From positions 1 through 38,562 of the forward strand of contig LM655219.1 in assembly GCA_000824825.2 (NCBI GenBank): 38,562 nt of DNA, written 5' to 3'. The DNA comes from Mesorhizobium sp. ORS 3324 (lineage in GTDB: Bacteria; Pseudomonadota; Alphaproteobacteria; Rhizobiales; Rhizobiaceae). Below the pieces are notes generated by a model. That model did not search any database and had not been told where the DNA came from. It saw nothing but the letters and a program-made list of their open reading frames with translations. The position numbers and the translations under genes are program-made. Shown piece by piece: positions 15,601 to 24,419 of the stretch. Position 1 is the stretch's first letter; every line of letters starts with the position of its first letter.

Positions 15601-15911
15601 ATGCGGGGAATGACCGATGCATGGGATAAAGCGTTGTCCGAAACCCAAACGCCCCTGCCCGCCCAGATCTGGGTGCGGCCGGAAACGCCGAGCAGCCCTC
15701 ACCTCGCGTGTCGGCATGCGAATTGCGCGGATCTGTGTTCGCTCAGACGTATCGCAAGCCTGCTTGCCCAGGTCACCAGCTCTCGGCAGCGGATCAACTA
15801 CTGTGCTCAAATATACCAGCGGTGAGGCTGCTGACACGGCTTGCTCGTTTGACTGGATTGCAGTGAGATACCGCCTATAATTGTGAGAGGGCGCTCTGTC
15901 GGACAAAGGCC

Positions 15912-16130
15912 TTGGCGAGCGGATATCTGGACCAACTCTTGGAGTGCCCTTTTTGCGGCACGATACGGCTGAGAATTCCGGCCGACGCAGAGCCTTCGAC
16001 CGTTATCCGATGCGATGACTGCGGAAAATATCTTGGCACCTGGGACGAACTGCAGACCGACTTCGAACGTCAAGGCGGATTGCATGGCGTGTTCCGTCTC
16101 GACAAGGGTCGCATCAAGAAAGTCGATTAG
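15912..16130 (+). CDS. Small zinc-ribbon protein
   Basis: A 72-residue protein with two Cys pairs, CPFC at residues 12-15 and CDDC at 34-37, which should bind one zinc ion in a rubredoxin-like knuckle. Between them are strands with IRLRIPADAE. The C-terminal part is GTWDELQTDFERQ and a basic end. The start is a TTG at 15912 with AAAGG upstream; no ATG fits before the first Cys pair. The family is unnamed to me, but the sequence is clearly protein-like. Lone gene; may bind nucleic acid or protein. Confidence 0.68.
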   Translation: MASGYLDQLLECPFCGTIRLRIPADAEPSTVIRCDDCGKYLGTWDELQTDFERQGGLHGVFRLDKGRIKKVD

Positions 16131-16866
16131 GTGGGCCCAGTCACAACTGGAAGGCAAAAAAGCTTGTCTGCAGGGAAAGCGTGAGCCTTACCGGCCATGC
16201 CGCGCGAAGGAAGCCTGTCTGCCTTTCCAAACCTGACGTTGTTGCCGCATGCAGGCCGGCGTGGTGAACGTGGTGCCATACTGTGGCTGAAGGCGGTCAG
16301 CGCCACCTCAAGGCGGTTCTGGAGCGAAAGTGCGAAGCAGAGCAAGCTTTTGCCCGATAAGCTCCCGGGAGGTTCGGTTCCGCACGAGCTGCTGCGAAAA
16401 AATATGAACTTATCGGTCGCGCTGGTGAACGGTAGCCAGATGCCTGGTTTCGAACATTTGGCGCGCTTGCGGCGCGGTGGGTGACAAAACGCGGGGGCGA
16501 GGCCGAGATGGCGATTGCACGGACAATTCGTCGTGGAAGGGCACTCTAAGGCGTAGGAAACTTCGCCGTTTAGGTAGGTTCCCGCTCCATTGGCACAAGC
16601 CTACCCTTCTTAGTCAGCCGGTGCACCGCTAGCCAAAGTCCCCTTAGCTATCCCCGCCCGGATAGGCCCGGTGGCGTGGTCCCCAAAAACCAAACTGGAC
16701 CACCGGGCCGCTGCCGCGTTTTACAAAAAACTAGGAAAGCGGCGGACCAGTGACATGGCTCAGCGTCTCGCGCTTGGCAAAAACAGACTTTTCGCAGGTC
16801 GCCTTCAAGCTTCCGCTTTTCTTCGCCCATTGGTCTGGCGCGATCCGGCCAGCAGAAACGCCAGAA
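16131..16866. other. Stretch without a gene; contains a long hairpin
   Basis: No convincing gene. The one structured element is a perfect ten-base inverted repeat, 16665-16674 with 16700-16709, which has an alternative shorter pairing of 16676-16682 with 16697-16703. There is no T-run, so it is not a standard terminator. Confidence 0.45.
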
Positions 16867-16868
16867 AT

Positions 16869-16898
16869 AAAAAGCCCGCTGGCACGAAGCCAACGGGC
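16869..16898 (-). terminator. Rho-independent terminator
   Basis: Read on the minus strand, a ten-base stem (16898-16889 with 16883-16874, one G-T pair) with a five-base loop is followed by five T residues. It is the first terminator downstream of the DNA ligase gene, leaving a 3' region of about 245 bases with no gene. Confidence 0.6.
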
Positions 16899-17142
16899 AA
16901 TAAGAGCTTGCGAGGTGGCAACATTGGCGCAAGCACGCGCCTCAACCGTCGGCGCCCAGATACGTTCCTTGAGATTTGCGGCTTCGGCCCTCAGTCGCTG
17001 CGTCTGTCAGACCAAAGTGCCCCAGCTTTGATCTTAAAGTTCCGGCGGCCAATAGGTGACGGGCGGTCCCCCGTTATGGCGGCCATCCATATAGACAAGC
17101 AGAACAGCACCAGTGCAGCGCGGCGAGATCATATGCCAATGG

Positions 17143-18018
17143 CTACTCTTCCCGGAAATCCCTCAGCGAGGCGTGGCGCAGCTTGTCCTCGCCCTTGAGG
17201 AACTTGACGCGGCCAACCAGGCCAGGCCTCAGCCATTCGGCTTTTTCATTCGCCAAGCCCTTCGGCGGCGCGGCGCCGACCTTGCCCTTTACGCTGTCCC
17301 ACAAAGCCTGCCGCTTGTCTGCTTTGAATGTGACAAAAGCGCCACCCATGTAGCGGCCTTTGTGCGCCATCAGCACCATGGCCGGTTTGCCTGTCTCCCG
17401 CTTGAAGCCGATGATCTCCATCTCCTGTTCGGTGAAGCATTTCACTTTGCGCCAGTTCATCGTGTTGCCGCTGCGATAGACGCTGTCCAGCCGCTTCGAA
17501 ACGATGCCCTCAAGGTTTGCCTCGCAGGCCAGATGGTAAATGGCGTCGCCGGTACCGGGCAGCGCCTCGCTGAACTGGATATGGCTGCCGGGCGGGATCA
17601 AGGCCTGCAAAATCTCGCGCCGGTCCTTAAGCGCCGTATCACGCAGATCGCGGCCGTTAAGATGCAGCAGATCGAATGCGGCCAGGTAGAGGTCCTGCGG
17701 GCGCCTGGTGATGGCGGATCGCAACGCGTGGAAGTCGGAAATTCCAGCAGCGTTGGTAACGATCATCTCGCCCTCGATGATGAAGCTGTCGCACTCGATC
17801 GCCAGTACCTCGTTGGCGAGCGGCCGATATTTGGCCGTCCAGTCGATGCCGGTCTTGGTATAGAAACGGATGCCCTCGGCGTCCTTGACGACCTGAGTGC
17901 GGTAGCCATCGAATTTCACTTCGTGGCTCCATTCGTCGCCGTTGGGCGGCTGCTCGACGAGTTCCGGCTCCATCGGACGGATGAAGGACAAGTGGACGCG
18001 GCCGGCGCGCTTGCGCAT
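17143..18018 (-). CDS. ATP-dependent DNA ligase (LigD/LigC ligase-domain type)
   Basis: A 291-residue stand-alone ligase made of the adenylation domain and a C-terminal OB fold, without the polymerase or phosphoesterase domains of full LigD. Seen: motif I EVKFDGYR with nucleotidyl-acceptor Lys35, motif III near FDLLHLNGRD, motif IV EGIVSKR, motif V WRKVKC, and the OB-fold end with VGRVKFLKGEDKLRHASL. It should seal nicks or breaks using ATP, probably as an accessory repair ligase; no ku gene is in the window. It diverges from the DUF3606 gene at 18150. A decayed relative lies at 33835-34395. Confidence 0.92.
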   Translation of the reverse strand: MRKRAGRVHLSFIRPMEPELVEQPPNGDEWSHEVKFDGYRTQVVKDAEGIRFYTKTGIDWTAKYRPLANEVLAIECDSFIIEGEMIVTNAAGISDFHALRSAITRRPQDLYLAAFDLLHLNGRDLRDTALKDRREILQALIPPGSHIQFSEALPGTGDAIYHLACEANLEGIVSKRLDSVYRSGNTMNWRKVKCFTEQEMEIIGFKRETGKPAMVLMAHKGRYMGGAFVTFKADKRQALWDSVKGKVGAAPPKGLANEKAEWLRPGLVGRVKFLKGEDKLRHASLRDFREE

Positions 18019-18101
18019 CGGAGCCCCAACGCAACGTTCGAAATTGATTCAATATCGCACGAACGCATGCATTCCGTTAGCAATTGCTCAAAAAGCAAAT
18101 T

Positions 18102-18126
18102 GGAACATTCATCACAGGCGGCAGTT
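18102..18126 (+). promoter_or_regulatory. EcfG-type promoter of the DUF3606 gene
   Basis: GGAAC (18102-18106), 16 bases, AGTT (18123-18126), 23 bases before the ATG at 18150. The first bases of the spacer match those of the promoter at 14294, supporting duplication of the unit. Confidence 0.65.
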
Positions 18127-18149
18127 TTCCCTCGTCAGGAGGAACAGCC

Positions 18150-18335
18150 ATGTCTGATAATAGAACCAAGCGTGATTTCCGGGACCGCGACCGCGTCTCA
18201 GCGGATGAGGACTACGAGGTCCGATACTTTGCCAAGCAGCACCGCATTACGCCCGAGCAAGTTCGGGAGCTGATTGGTGAGCACGGCGACGACCGCAAGA
18301 CCTTAGCGCGTGAGGCCAGGAAATTGCACGGATAA
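18150..18335 (+). CDS. DUF3606 protein
   Basis: A 61-residue paralogue of the gene at 14344: TKRDFRDRDRVSADEDYEV at residues 6-24, YFAKQHRIT in the middle and VRELIGEHGDDRKTLARE near the end. It has an AGGAGGA ribosome site and its own EcfG promoter. The ligase gene is divergent, 131 bases away; stress-induced repair would be a natural pairing, but I see no EcfG motif facing the ligase. Confidence 0.88.
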   Translation: MSDNRTKRDFRDRDRVSADEDYEVRYFAKQHRITPEQVRELIGEHGDDRKTLAREARKLHG

Positions 18336-18510
18336 GCAAGCTCTCGGAATCCTGGGCTGGGCGATAATCCGCGCGAGCCGTTCCACTTCTACGATAGCAG
18401 GAAATGCGGCCAACCGGTCGACAGGCGCGGTCTCCGGCAGCCATTTGGCATGAACCGCCGGACCAGAGGCGCTTGAACCGGATAGTTGCTCAGATTCTTT
18501 CGGGGGACGC

Positions 18511-18535
18511 GGAACCAATTTCGCGCATCGAAGTT
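18511..18535 (+). promoter_or_regulatory. EcfG-type promoter
   Basis: GGAAC (18511-18515), 16 bases, AGTT (18532-18535), 29 bases before the ATG at 18565. The site supports that the otherwise anonymous frame at 18565 is a gene. Confidence 0.55.
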
Positions 18536-18564
18536 AGCAAGCGCTGCTTAAGGGGACTGACGCG

Positions 18565-18846
18565 ATGCTCCTTGCCCTGGACGATGCGATCTCGACGGCT
18601 GTTTTGGCCGGCAGAAACGCAGACGCCGAAATCTTCGGAGTGCTCGATCTCACCAGCAAAAGTGAAGCCCGGATCGGCGGCATCAGCTTAGGGCGCGCCA
18701 TCCAGTTCGTCGCCAATGCGTCGGTGCTTGGATATGACGTACGCGGTGCAATGGTTCTATATGGGGAACCAAGAACACCAAGCTTGAGGAAATGGGACTG
18801 CGAACACCTATGGGCGCAATTCGGGGGCGCACTTCTCCAACCCTGA
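18565..18846 (+). CDS. Hypothetical protein with stress promoter
   Basis: A 93-residue frame. Residues 1-70 look protein-like (LALDDAISTAVLAGRNADAE, then a mixed alpha/beta stretch with AIQFVANASVLG). The last 20 are less so. An AAGGGGA ribosome site precedes the ATG, and an EcfG-type promoter ends 29 bases upstream, the same spacing as in front of the known stress genes nearby. The opposite strand is also open but lacks such signals. No family recognised. Confidence 0.45.
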   Translation: MLLALDDAISTAVLAGRNADAEIFGVLDLTSKSEARIGGISLGRAIQFVANASVLGYDVRGAMVLYGEPRTPSLRKWDCEHLWAQFGGALLQP

Positions 18847-19267
18847 TGCGAGATATCCTGGGACTGGCCATAGTTCGATCCGCCGGGCTCATCATGTCCC
18901 TGCTTCCGGCGCTGATGGTCACGGTAGGCCCGGCGCTGAACTCGCTCTATCCCGATGCGTCCCCGCGTGGCTCGATATACAAATCCGAATGAAAGCTTGT
19001 CAGAGCCAAGGGTGAGCCGCACGGGAGCAGCGACGCTGGCATTTTCCGTCGAGACTGCAAGGGCGCCTTGAGGCTGCTCCAGGCTCAGCCTTATGGGTGC
19101 GTGCCGATGATTGCGATAGGGGCGTATATTCAGCGTCAGCCGGTGCCGTGCTTGGATTCCGAGCCCCGCCGGTTAGGCCCGGCGCTTGCTGGCCTACCCC
19201 GCCAGTGTGCCGGGCCGCTGCTGGCGTTCATTTGCTTGTCGCGCCAGATCACCCGTCTCTGCCAAAA

Positions 19268-19293
19268 GGAACCACTTGCCCTTTGCGCCCGTT
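19268..19293 (+). promoter_or_regulatory. EcfG-type promoter very close to a start codon
   Basis: GGAAC (19268-19272), 17 bases, CGTT (19290-19293). The -10 ends only seven bases before the ATG at 19301, which would make the mRNA nearly leaderless if that start is used. Confidence 0.5.
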
Positions 19294-19300
19294 ATTCCCG

Positions 19301-19678
19301 ATGGTGCTCGATGACCACATCAGCATGGCGCGACGGCACGTCCGAGAGGGCGAACGACACATTGCGCGTCAGCAGGATCGAATAGTCCGACTGAGATCCA
19401 AAAATCTGCCGACGGCTGATGCGTCGAAGTTCCTGCGCCTGTTGAAAGAAGTTCACGCCTTGCAGAGGCAACACCTGTCGCAACTGCTGTCGAAATCACC
19501 AAGTTCACAAAAGGGCTCAGAGATTTCAGCTGGCGAGAGGCAGGAGGCGCAGGGCTCGAGCGACTTCATTTTGATTTCTGATCCCATCGTGCGGCTAGCA
19601 CTGGAACTTGGGGAAGAGCTTGACAAGATCAAACTGAAGTGGCTGACCGCCAAAGCTCCTAAGGGCAAGCTTCACTAG
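19301..19678 (+). CDS. Hypothetical protein with helical N-terminal domain
   Basis: A 125-residue protein. Residues 1-65 form a charged helical hairpin (DHISMARRHVREGERHIARQ, then FLRLLKEVHALQRQHLSQLL) seen, from memory, in many small rhizobial proteins of unknown function. Residues 66-90 look like a flexible linker, and the end (IVRLALELGEELDKIKLKWL) is another helix. The start could be 19301 or the in-frame ATG at 19325; neither has a good ribosome site. The EcfG consensus just upstream places it in the stress regulon. Confidence 0.6.
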   Translation: MVLDDHISMARRHVREGERHIARQQDRIVRLRSKNLPTADASKFLRLLKEVHALQRQHLSQLLSKSPSSQKGSEISAGERQEAQGSSDFILISDPIVRLALELGEELDKIKLKWLTAKAPKGKLH

Positions 19679-20257
19679 CTGGTTATAAGCCGGCGCGCGC
19701 TCGATGATCTTCGACGTTGCACGATCCGTCAATACGATCTTCGATGATCTCGCAGCCGAGAAGGTCGATGGCGCCACGGTCATGTCGCTGTGTTTGTGGC
19801 CTTGGGACAAGGCCCAAAAGCGGTGGCGTCCCTAACGTCTGCAACGCCGCCGCTGAGGTCCGCTTCGCGCGAGGCCTGAGGGCCCAATCGTCACAGCCTT
19901 CAACCTATCACTAGGCGTTCTTGAGCGAGGAAACTCCCCTCCAGCGCTCCAGCACCGACAGTACGCAATCGTGCCTCCCAAGATAGGCCGTGTGTCAAGA
20001 AGCCCTGCCGGGCCTTCCTGACATTGAGCTTACGGGCACGGGCGTTGCGATCGGCTGGGTGTCCTGGCAGGTGGCCCCGCTTTCACCAATCCCCGTCGGC
20101 CGGGGTACCTTCGAGGGAACCTGCACAGGCTTGCTCCACGTTATGGAAAGCAGCATCGAAGGCATTCTTGCCAGCGCCCTGATCCCGCGCGGTCTTTGGC
20201 TGGCTAAGGTGCCAGAGCTTTGGCTCATGCGAAGCGAGATGGACGAGACGGCCGTTA
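19679..20257. other. Stretch without a recognisable gene
   Basis: Short frames only. One plus-strand frame (19990-20274) is open for 94 codons and overlaps the rhomboid start, but its translation is not convincing. Confidence 0.45.
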
Positions 20258-20995
20258 ATGATCCCGATCTATGATACTGCTCCACGAGCCCGACGGCCGC
20301 TCATCGTGTTTGGCCTGATCGCAATCAATTTCGCGATCTTCCTCTGGATGAGCGGGATGCCCGAACGCGACCTGAACTGGATTCTGGAGCACTTTGCCCT
20401 TATTCCGGCGCGCTACTCCTACCCGCGGGCGGCTATAGCCGCCGGCCTCGATCCGAACAACTACTGGCCACTCCTCACTAACACCTTCCTCCACGGCGGC
20501 TGGGTGCACATCACTTTGAACATGTGGAGCCTCTGGATCTTCGGTCCAGCCATGGAGGGACGGTGTGGCCGCCTAGGGTTTCTCATCCTCTATGTGGCGG
20601 GCGCGGTGGCTGCCAGCGGCACACACCTTTTAGCCTATTGGACATCTTGGGAGCCCGTGCTCGGCGCCTCGGGAGCGATTGCCGCCGTTATCGCCGCCTA
20701 TGCCGTGACCTACCCACGGGCGCGGGTCATTCTTCTTGTGCCGATCCTGTTCCTGCCCCTCTTCATCCCCGTATCTGCAGTGTTCTTCGCAGTGTTCTGG
20801 TTCGCTGCCCAGATCCTGCAGGGAACACAAGCACTGTTTGCCCACTCGATGGGGATCAATATAGCGTGGTGGGCGCATATCGGCGGCTTCCTGTTTGGAA
20901 TTGTCTTTGCGAAGATCGCGAACGCCCTGGCGCTCGGTCGCAACATCGAGACCAGGCAGTGGTCCGGAACAGTACCGAGGATACCGCGGCATTAG
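20258..20995 (+). CDS. Rhomboid family intramembrane serine protease
   Basis: A 245-residue membrane protein with six to seven predicted helices. The catalytic dyad is visible: Ser138 in GASG and His207 in WWAHIGG of a later helix. The conserved HITLNMW (His84, Asn88) of helix 2 stabilises the oxyanion. The L1-loop feature W-x-x-L-T-N-T-F-L-H-G is also present. This is the form found in many proteobacteria as a stand-alone protease that cleaves membrane-protein helices; its substrate is unknown. No operon partner is visible. The ATG at 20258 has only a weak ribosome site. Confidence 0.92.
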   Translation: MIPIYDTAPRARRPLIVFGLIAINFAIFLWMSGMPERDLNWILEHFALIPARYSYPRAAIAAGLDPNNYWPLLTNTFLHGGWVHITLNMWSLWIFGPAMEGRCGRLGFLILYVAGAVAASGTHLLAYWTSWEPVLGASGAIAAVIAAYAVTYPRARVILLVPILFLPLFIPVSAVFFAVFWFAAQILQGTQALFAHSMGINIAWWAHIGGFLFGIVFAKIANALALGRNIETRQWSGTVPRIPRH

Positions 20996-21617
20996 AGCAG
21001 TTCGGCGTTTGATCGAATCGGCAACCCGGGGACCTTGATGAAGACCTCCGGCGCCAATCCTCCATGAGATCCGATCTTACGAGGGTGTTCGGCACCTACG
21101 GTTCTGTATCTACCACGCGGGTATAGCATGCCGTTCAACACGGTCAGCATGATGCCTTCATCGGGCTGCGGTCGAGCGCCTTCTTTTTCCTCGCCCGGGA
21201 TGCGGCGGACGGGTGTTGATCTGCGTCAAAAGACCATATTCGTGCCGGGGCAGAGTGAATGCCGGTCTGAATGCTCATCCTGAAGCACCTCCTCGGATCG
21301 GTCCGACAGGGCACAATATGCAAACAAGCGCATGGTCGATGATACGCATCAAGGGGCGCTGCGCCAGTTGGTCGATCTGTTTTCGGTGTACTGCGCGGTC
21401 GTCAGCGACTGCGGGCATCAGTGGCCATGCTTGCTTCTCCGACTTCCAAGCGTGATAGGTTGCACTGGATTCGCGGCTTCGCCATCCACTCGTTTTCTCG
21501 GTGAGACCAAGGTCCGAGCATCCAACTCAAAGGTCCGGGCGACGAAACATTTAGCCCGCCATCTCATTGGTGTCAGGACCGGCAGCAAAAAGTCCCTTCA
21601 TTGTCGGTTACAAACAG
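20996..21617. other. Stretch without a recognisable gene
   Basis: No family, ribosome site or repeat recognised across about 620 bases. Confidence 0.5.
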
Positions 21618-21656
21618 CACCCGCTGCTTCCTGCGATGCGGCGGGTGTTACTTTTT
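21618..21656 (+). terminator. Terminator-like hairpin before a small gene
   Basis: A ten-base stem (21618-21627 with 21638-21647, one mismatch) is followed by a run of five T residues at 21652-21656. It ends 11 bases before the ATG at 21668, so it could be an attenuator of that gene or the terminator of an unseen upstream transcript. Confidence 0.45.
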
Positions 21657-21667
21657 CGGAGTGTCAG

Positions 21668-21895
21668 ATGCAGCTTGGCGAGATGATTGCGAACTTGTTC
21701 GCCGCCCTCATGTTGATGTGCGTTGTCGCAGCCGTGTTTTTCGTTGCTGGTAAGCCGCTATGGCCGCATCGTGAGGCGAAGATGACTGTTGTCCTGCCGC
21801 CAGACGCCATAACCACGGGCTCAGTCAGGGCGCCAACTCACCCTCGTTTGCCAGACACAGTCGATGCCGGACTGGTGCAGCCGAGACCTCAATAA
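21668..21895 (+). CDS. Small membrane protein, hypothetical
   Basis: A 75-residue protein with one N-terminal transmembrane helix (about residues 8-28: NLFAALMLMCVVAAVFFVAG) and a Pro/Thr-rich tail of some 45 residues, presumably outside the cytoplasm. CGGAG lies about six bases before the ATG. The terminator-like hairpin immediately upstream is unusual. No family recognised. Confidence 0.5.
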   Translation: MQLGEMIANLFAALMLMCVVAAVFFVAGKPLWPHREAKMTVVLPPDAITTGSVRAPTHPRLPDTVDAGLVQPRPQ

Positions 21896-22216
21896 ACATC
21901 CTTATCCTTCCTTCGGCGTGGCGTGCGAGACTTCCCGTTGCCCTTCGGTCGCGCCTAGTACATGAGAATTCTGGCTGCCGGGAAATCCGACAAGTCATGA
22001 ATGTTCCTTGCAAAGATGAAACTGCACTCCATGATTGCAAGGATGATTGTGCCTCGCGTCATGACCGAACTCACCGGGCTGCTGGACAGCCCCCGTGGCG
22101 TGCTCGGGCTTGGTAGCGCGCGCTCGAAATAGCCGAGCGGCGGCCTTCGATCTATCTCGACCTCGAATCCGACGCCGACCGAACCCAGGCGAGTTTCGCC
22201 CGGTACAGCTCCGCAC
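21896..22216. other. Stretch without a recognisable gene
   Basis: Nothing recognised between the small membrane protein gene and the 3' end of the LysR gene. Confidence 0.45.
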
Positions 22217-23155
22217 CTAGCGAAAGCTTGCTCCTTGCGAGGGTGCTGGCCTTACAATCGTATTCGCCATCTTTGTGGCAAGGCCCATCAGCCGCAAAAC
22301 AGCACGTTTCGGATTCGTTTCAAGCCAGAAAGCTTTGATCGGAAAGAGATTTTGGTGACCATCAAGCGGTTTCCATGCCGTCGCATCAATGGCGACATTT
22401 CGCGCGAAGCTCTCTCCCGCTAGCGCAATGCCTTGACCTATCTGCACATTGAAAACAACGCTCGCCTGGCCACCTTGGCACATGTTTATAGTTGGCCGGC
22501 AGCCGTCGGCAACGATGCCTTCCAGCATAGGGAAATCCAGCAGCGGTCCGCTCGTTGAGACGGGCACGAGGAGTTGCATCCCCGCAAGGTCTGTCCACGT
22601 GACCACCCGCTTTTCGGCAAGCGAATGACCAGCAGGTACCAGAACGAAGATACGCTCCTGCCAGAGCACCTCGGCGCGGCAAGAGGTGACTTTGCCTAGC
22701 CCTGGCGCAAAGACGATGTCGAAGCGCCGACGGCGTACGGCGGCCAGGCATTGCTCATGCGCAACATCCTCAATGGCCAACTTGACGTCTGGAGAGGATT
22801 TGCGGAAGCGATCGATGAGGCACTTCAGGAATTCCCCGCGCCCCACTGCGCACAGCCCAATCCTAAGCGTCTTTGAGTTCCTATTGTCGCGGGCGGGGCC
22901 TAGAAGAGCCTCCTGCAAACCATCGTAATATGTCCGAACCAGATCGGTCCAGGCTTGCCCTGCCTCGGTCAACCGAACGCCGCGAACGTCGCGCTCGAAC
23001 AGCTGCATCTCCAGAAGCTGTTCGAGTTTAACAACGTTGCGACTTACGCTGGATTCACAGACCCTCAGCGCTGCTGCAGCCCGTCGCAGACTACCGCAAT
23101 CCGCGGCCGCAAAGGCGAAGGCCAGCAAGCGAAAGGCTCTGCCGTTTTGGCTCAT
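22217..23155 (-). CDS. LysR-type transcriptional regulator
   Basis: A 312-residue LysR protein. The winged helix-turn-helix is at residues about 8-65 (CGSLRRAAAALRVCESSVSRNVVKLEQLL, which departs from the usual A-x-x-L-x-x-x-Q by having Cys and Glu at the turn), followed by the linker helix and a periplasmic-binding-protein-like effector domain (from LRIGLCAVG). Effector unknown. I chose the ATG at 23155; an ATG at 23206, with AGGA upstream, would add 17 residues. It is transcribed in the same direction as the methyltransferase gene upstream, 137 bases away, and may regulate that locus. Confidence 0.85.
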   Translation of the reverse strand: MSQNGRAFRLLAFAFAAADCGSLRRAAAALRVCESSVSRNVVKLEQLLEMQLFERDVRGVRLTEAGQAWTDLVRTYYDGLQEALLGPARDNRNSKTLRIGLCAVGRGEFLKCLIDRFRKSSPDVKLAIEDVAHEQCLAAVRRRRFDIVFAPGLGKVTSCRAEVLWQERIFVLVPAGHSLAEKRVVTWTDLAGMQLLVPVSTSGPLLDFPMLEGIVADGCRPTINMCQGGQASVVFNVQIGQGIALAGESFARNVAIDATAWKPLDGHQNLFPIKAFWLETNPKRAVLRLMGLATKMANTIVRPAPSQGASFR

Positions 23156-23291
23156 GAGGGGCGCTCTGCGGATATCGTCACGATCATCTTTGTTCCAGCA
23201 AAACATGTTCGGGTCCTGCGCACGTATGGCGCTCAATGAGAGTGCATTTGCCGGTATGGCTCGGTCGGTCAGGAGAGGCATGCCTGGAGCA

Positions 23292-24290
23292 TCATTTTTG
23301 CTGCAAGGAGGCAGCGTAATCGGCGTTGGACTTATATAGGCCGGGCTCATAGACGTACTCGTTTGGAATGGCAGGGTCTGCCATCTGCGAAAGGTAAAGG
23401 TTAAGGTTTTCTCTGCTATTGCTCGCCGCAAGGCTGCAGAAATTTCCGCTGTTCCACGTCATGACGCAGTGTTTGAAATGTGCGCCCGCGGCATGGAACA
23501 TCTCTTCCAGCGTCACCTCATTGTTGAACATCATGTTGAGGACCGCGGTTTTCTTCTTCTCGATTTCTTCTTGCGGAAAATACCTCGCCTTGAAGCCGAA
23601 ATCCTTCTGCCACTCACGGCGCATGTAGTCGCTTTCGTCAACCGCTCGGAATTTTTCAACGAAGACGAAGATGCCTCCTTCCTTGAGGTGCTGCATCACA
23701 AACTCGATCTGCTTCACCCTGTTGGGCGAGTACATTTGGAAGGTGGTATCCTCCAGGATGAAATCGAATCCGGACGCGAAATTTGCGAGCCGTACGTTTG
23801 AGCCAAGAACGTCCTTGGTCAGCCGATGAAAGGGCCCGACAAAGAACTCGGCAGCCGGCGGTTCGCCATATGCCATGAAGCACTTATAGTTTTCCGCATT
23901 TGGGCTGCACGAGAGGCTGAGGATCTTTCCGCCGGATAGCTCGGACAGTGTCCTGGCCATGGTACCCTCCGCTGTCCCAAGGCTGTATAGCGACAGCGGG
24001 GCTTCACGGTAGCGCGCACATTTCAGCATGGCGTACGCCATTCGGCATTCCTCCTCCAACCGGTAAGGAATGCTGCCATGATAGTGCTGGTCGAAAAATC
24101 CTTGTCGAGCCGCATGCAGGCCAACCAGACCGCGAAGAAGGTCGTCGCTGGGCAGCAGCCGAGTATCGACCGCGGGCTTGCGGACAGGCATTCCGCTTTG
24201 GCCGGCGGCGGTCGCCGCAAAGAAGTCTTTGAGTTCGTTGATCCGCGGGCCACGGTCGCATTCAGCCAGAAAATCATCGAGTCCCCGCAT
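23292..24290 (-). CDS. Class I SAM-dependent methyltransferase-like protein
   Basis: A 332-residue soluble protein with a Rossmann-type SAM-binding motif I at residues 102-112 (YSLGTAEGTMA) after an N-terminal helical region of about 95 residues. The acidic residue expected in strand 2 is not obvious (ILSLSCSPNAEN). The strand-4 region reads FDFILEDTTFQMY, and a later EGGIFVFVEKF matches strand 5. The C-terminal third (NNEVTLEEMFHAAG) covers the last strands. Substrate unknown; the context (divergent AraC gene, exporter and an unknown protein) suggests a small-molecule pathway. GGAGG lies nine bases before the ATG at 24290. Confidence 0.7.
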   Translation of the reverse strand: MRGLDDFLAECDRGPRINELKDFFAATAAGQSGMPVRKPAVDTRLLPSDDLLRGLVGLHAARQGFFDQHYHGSIPYRLEEECRMAYAMLKCARYREAPLSLYSLGTAEGTMARTLSELSGGKILSLSCSPNAENYKCFMAYGEPPAAEFFVGPFHRLTKDVLGSNVRLANFASGFDFILEDTTFQMYSPNRVKQIEFVMQHLKEGGIFVFVEKFRAVDESDYMRREWQKDFGFKARYFPQEEIEKKKTAVLNMMFNNEVTLEEMFHAAGAHFKHCVMTWNSGNFCSLAASNSRENLNLYLSQMADPAIPNEYVYEPGLYKSNADYAASLQQK

Positions 24291-24419
24291 TGCATTATGC
24301 CTCCACAACCATTTATCGGTGAGACGCCTAAAGCTCGACGGAGCAACAAAGATTAGCGCGGCTTAATATTCCGGCAAAGCCGAGTATAGGCAGGAGGGCT
24401 GGATAGACCTTGATGGTAC

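Noticed and set aside
14845..15825. 326-codon frame as one intact gene
   Set aside because: Only the part from about 15290 to 15600 matches a family; the rest is unrelated, with no start near the domain.
17113..18273. 386-codon plus-strand frame
   Set aside because: It mirrors the DNA ligase on the other strand, whose motifs are complete.
20117..20143. GGAAC with CGTT after 18 bases, before the rhomboid gene
   Set aside because: The spacer is too long and the site is over 110 bases from the start codon.
19990..20274. 94-codon plus-strand frame just before the rhomboid gene
   Set aside because: No family, no ribosome site, and it overlaps the rhomboid start by 17 bases; probably chance.
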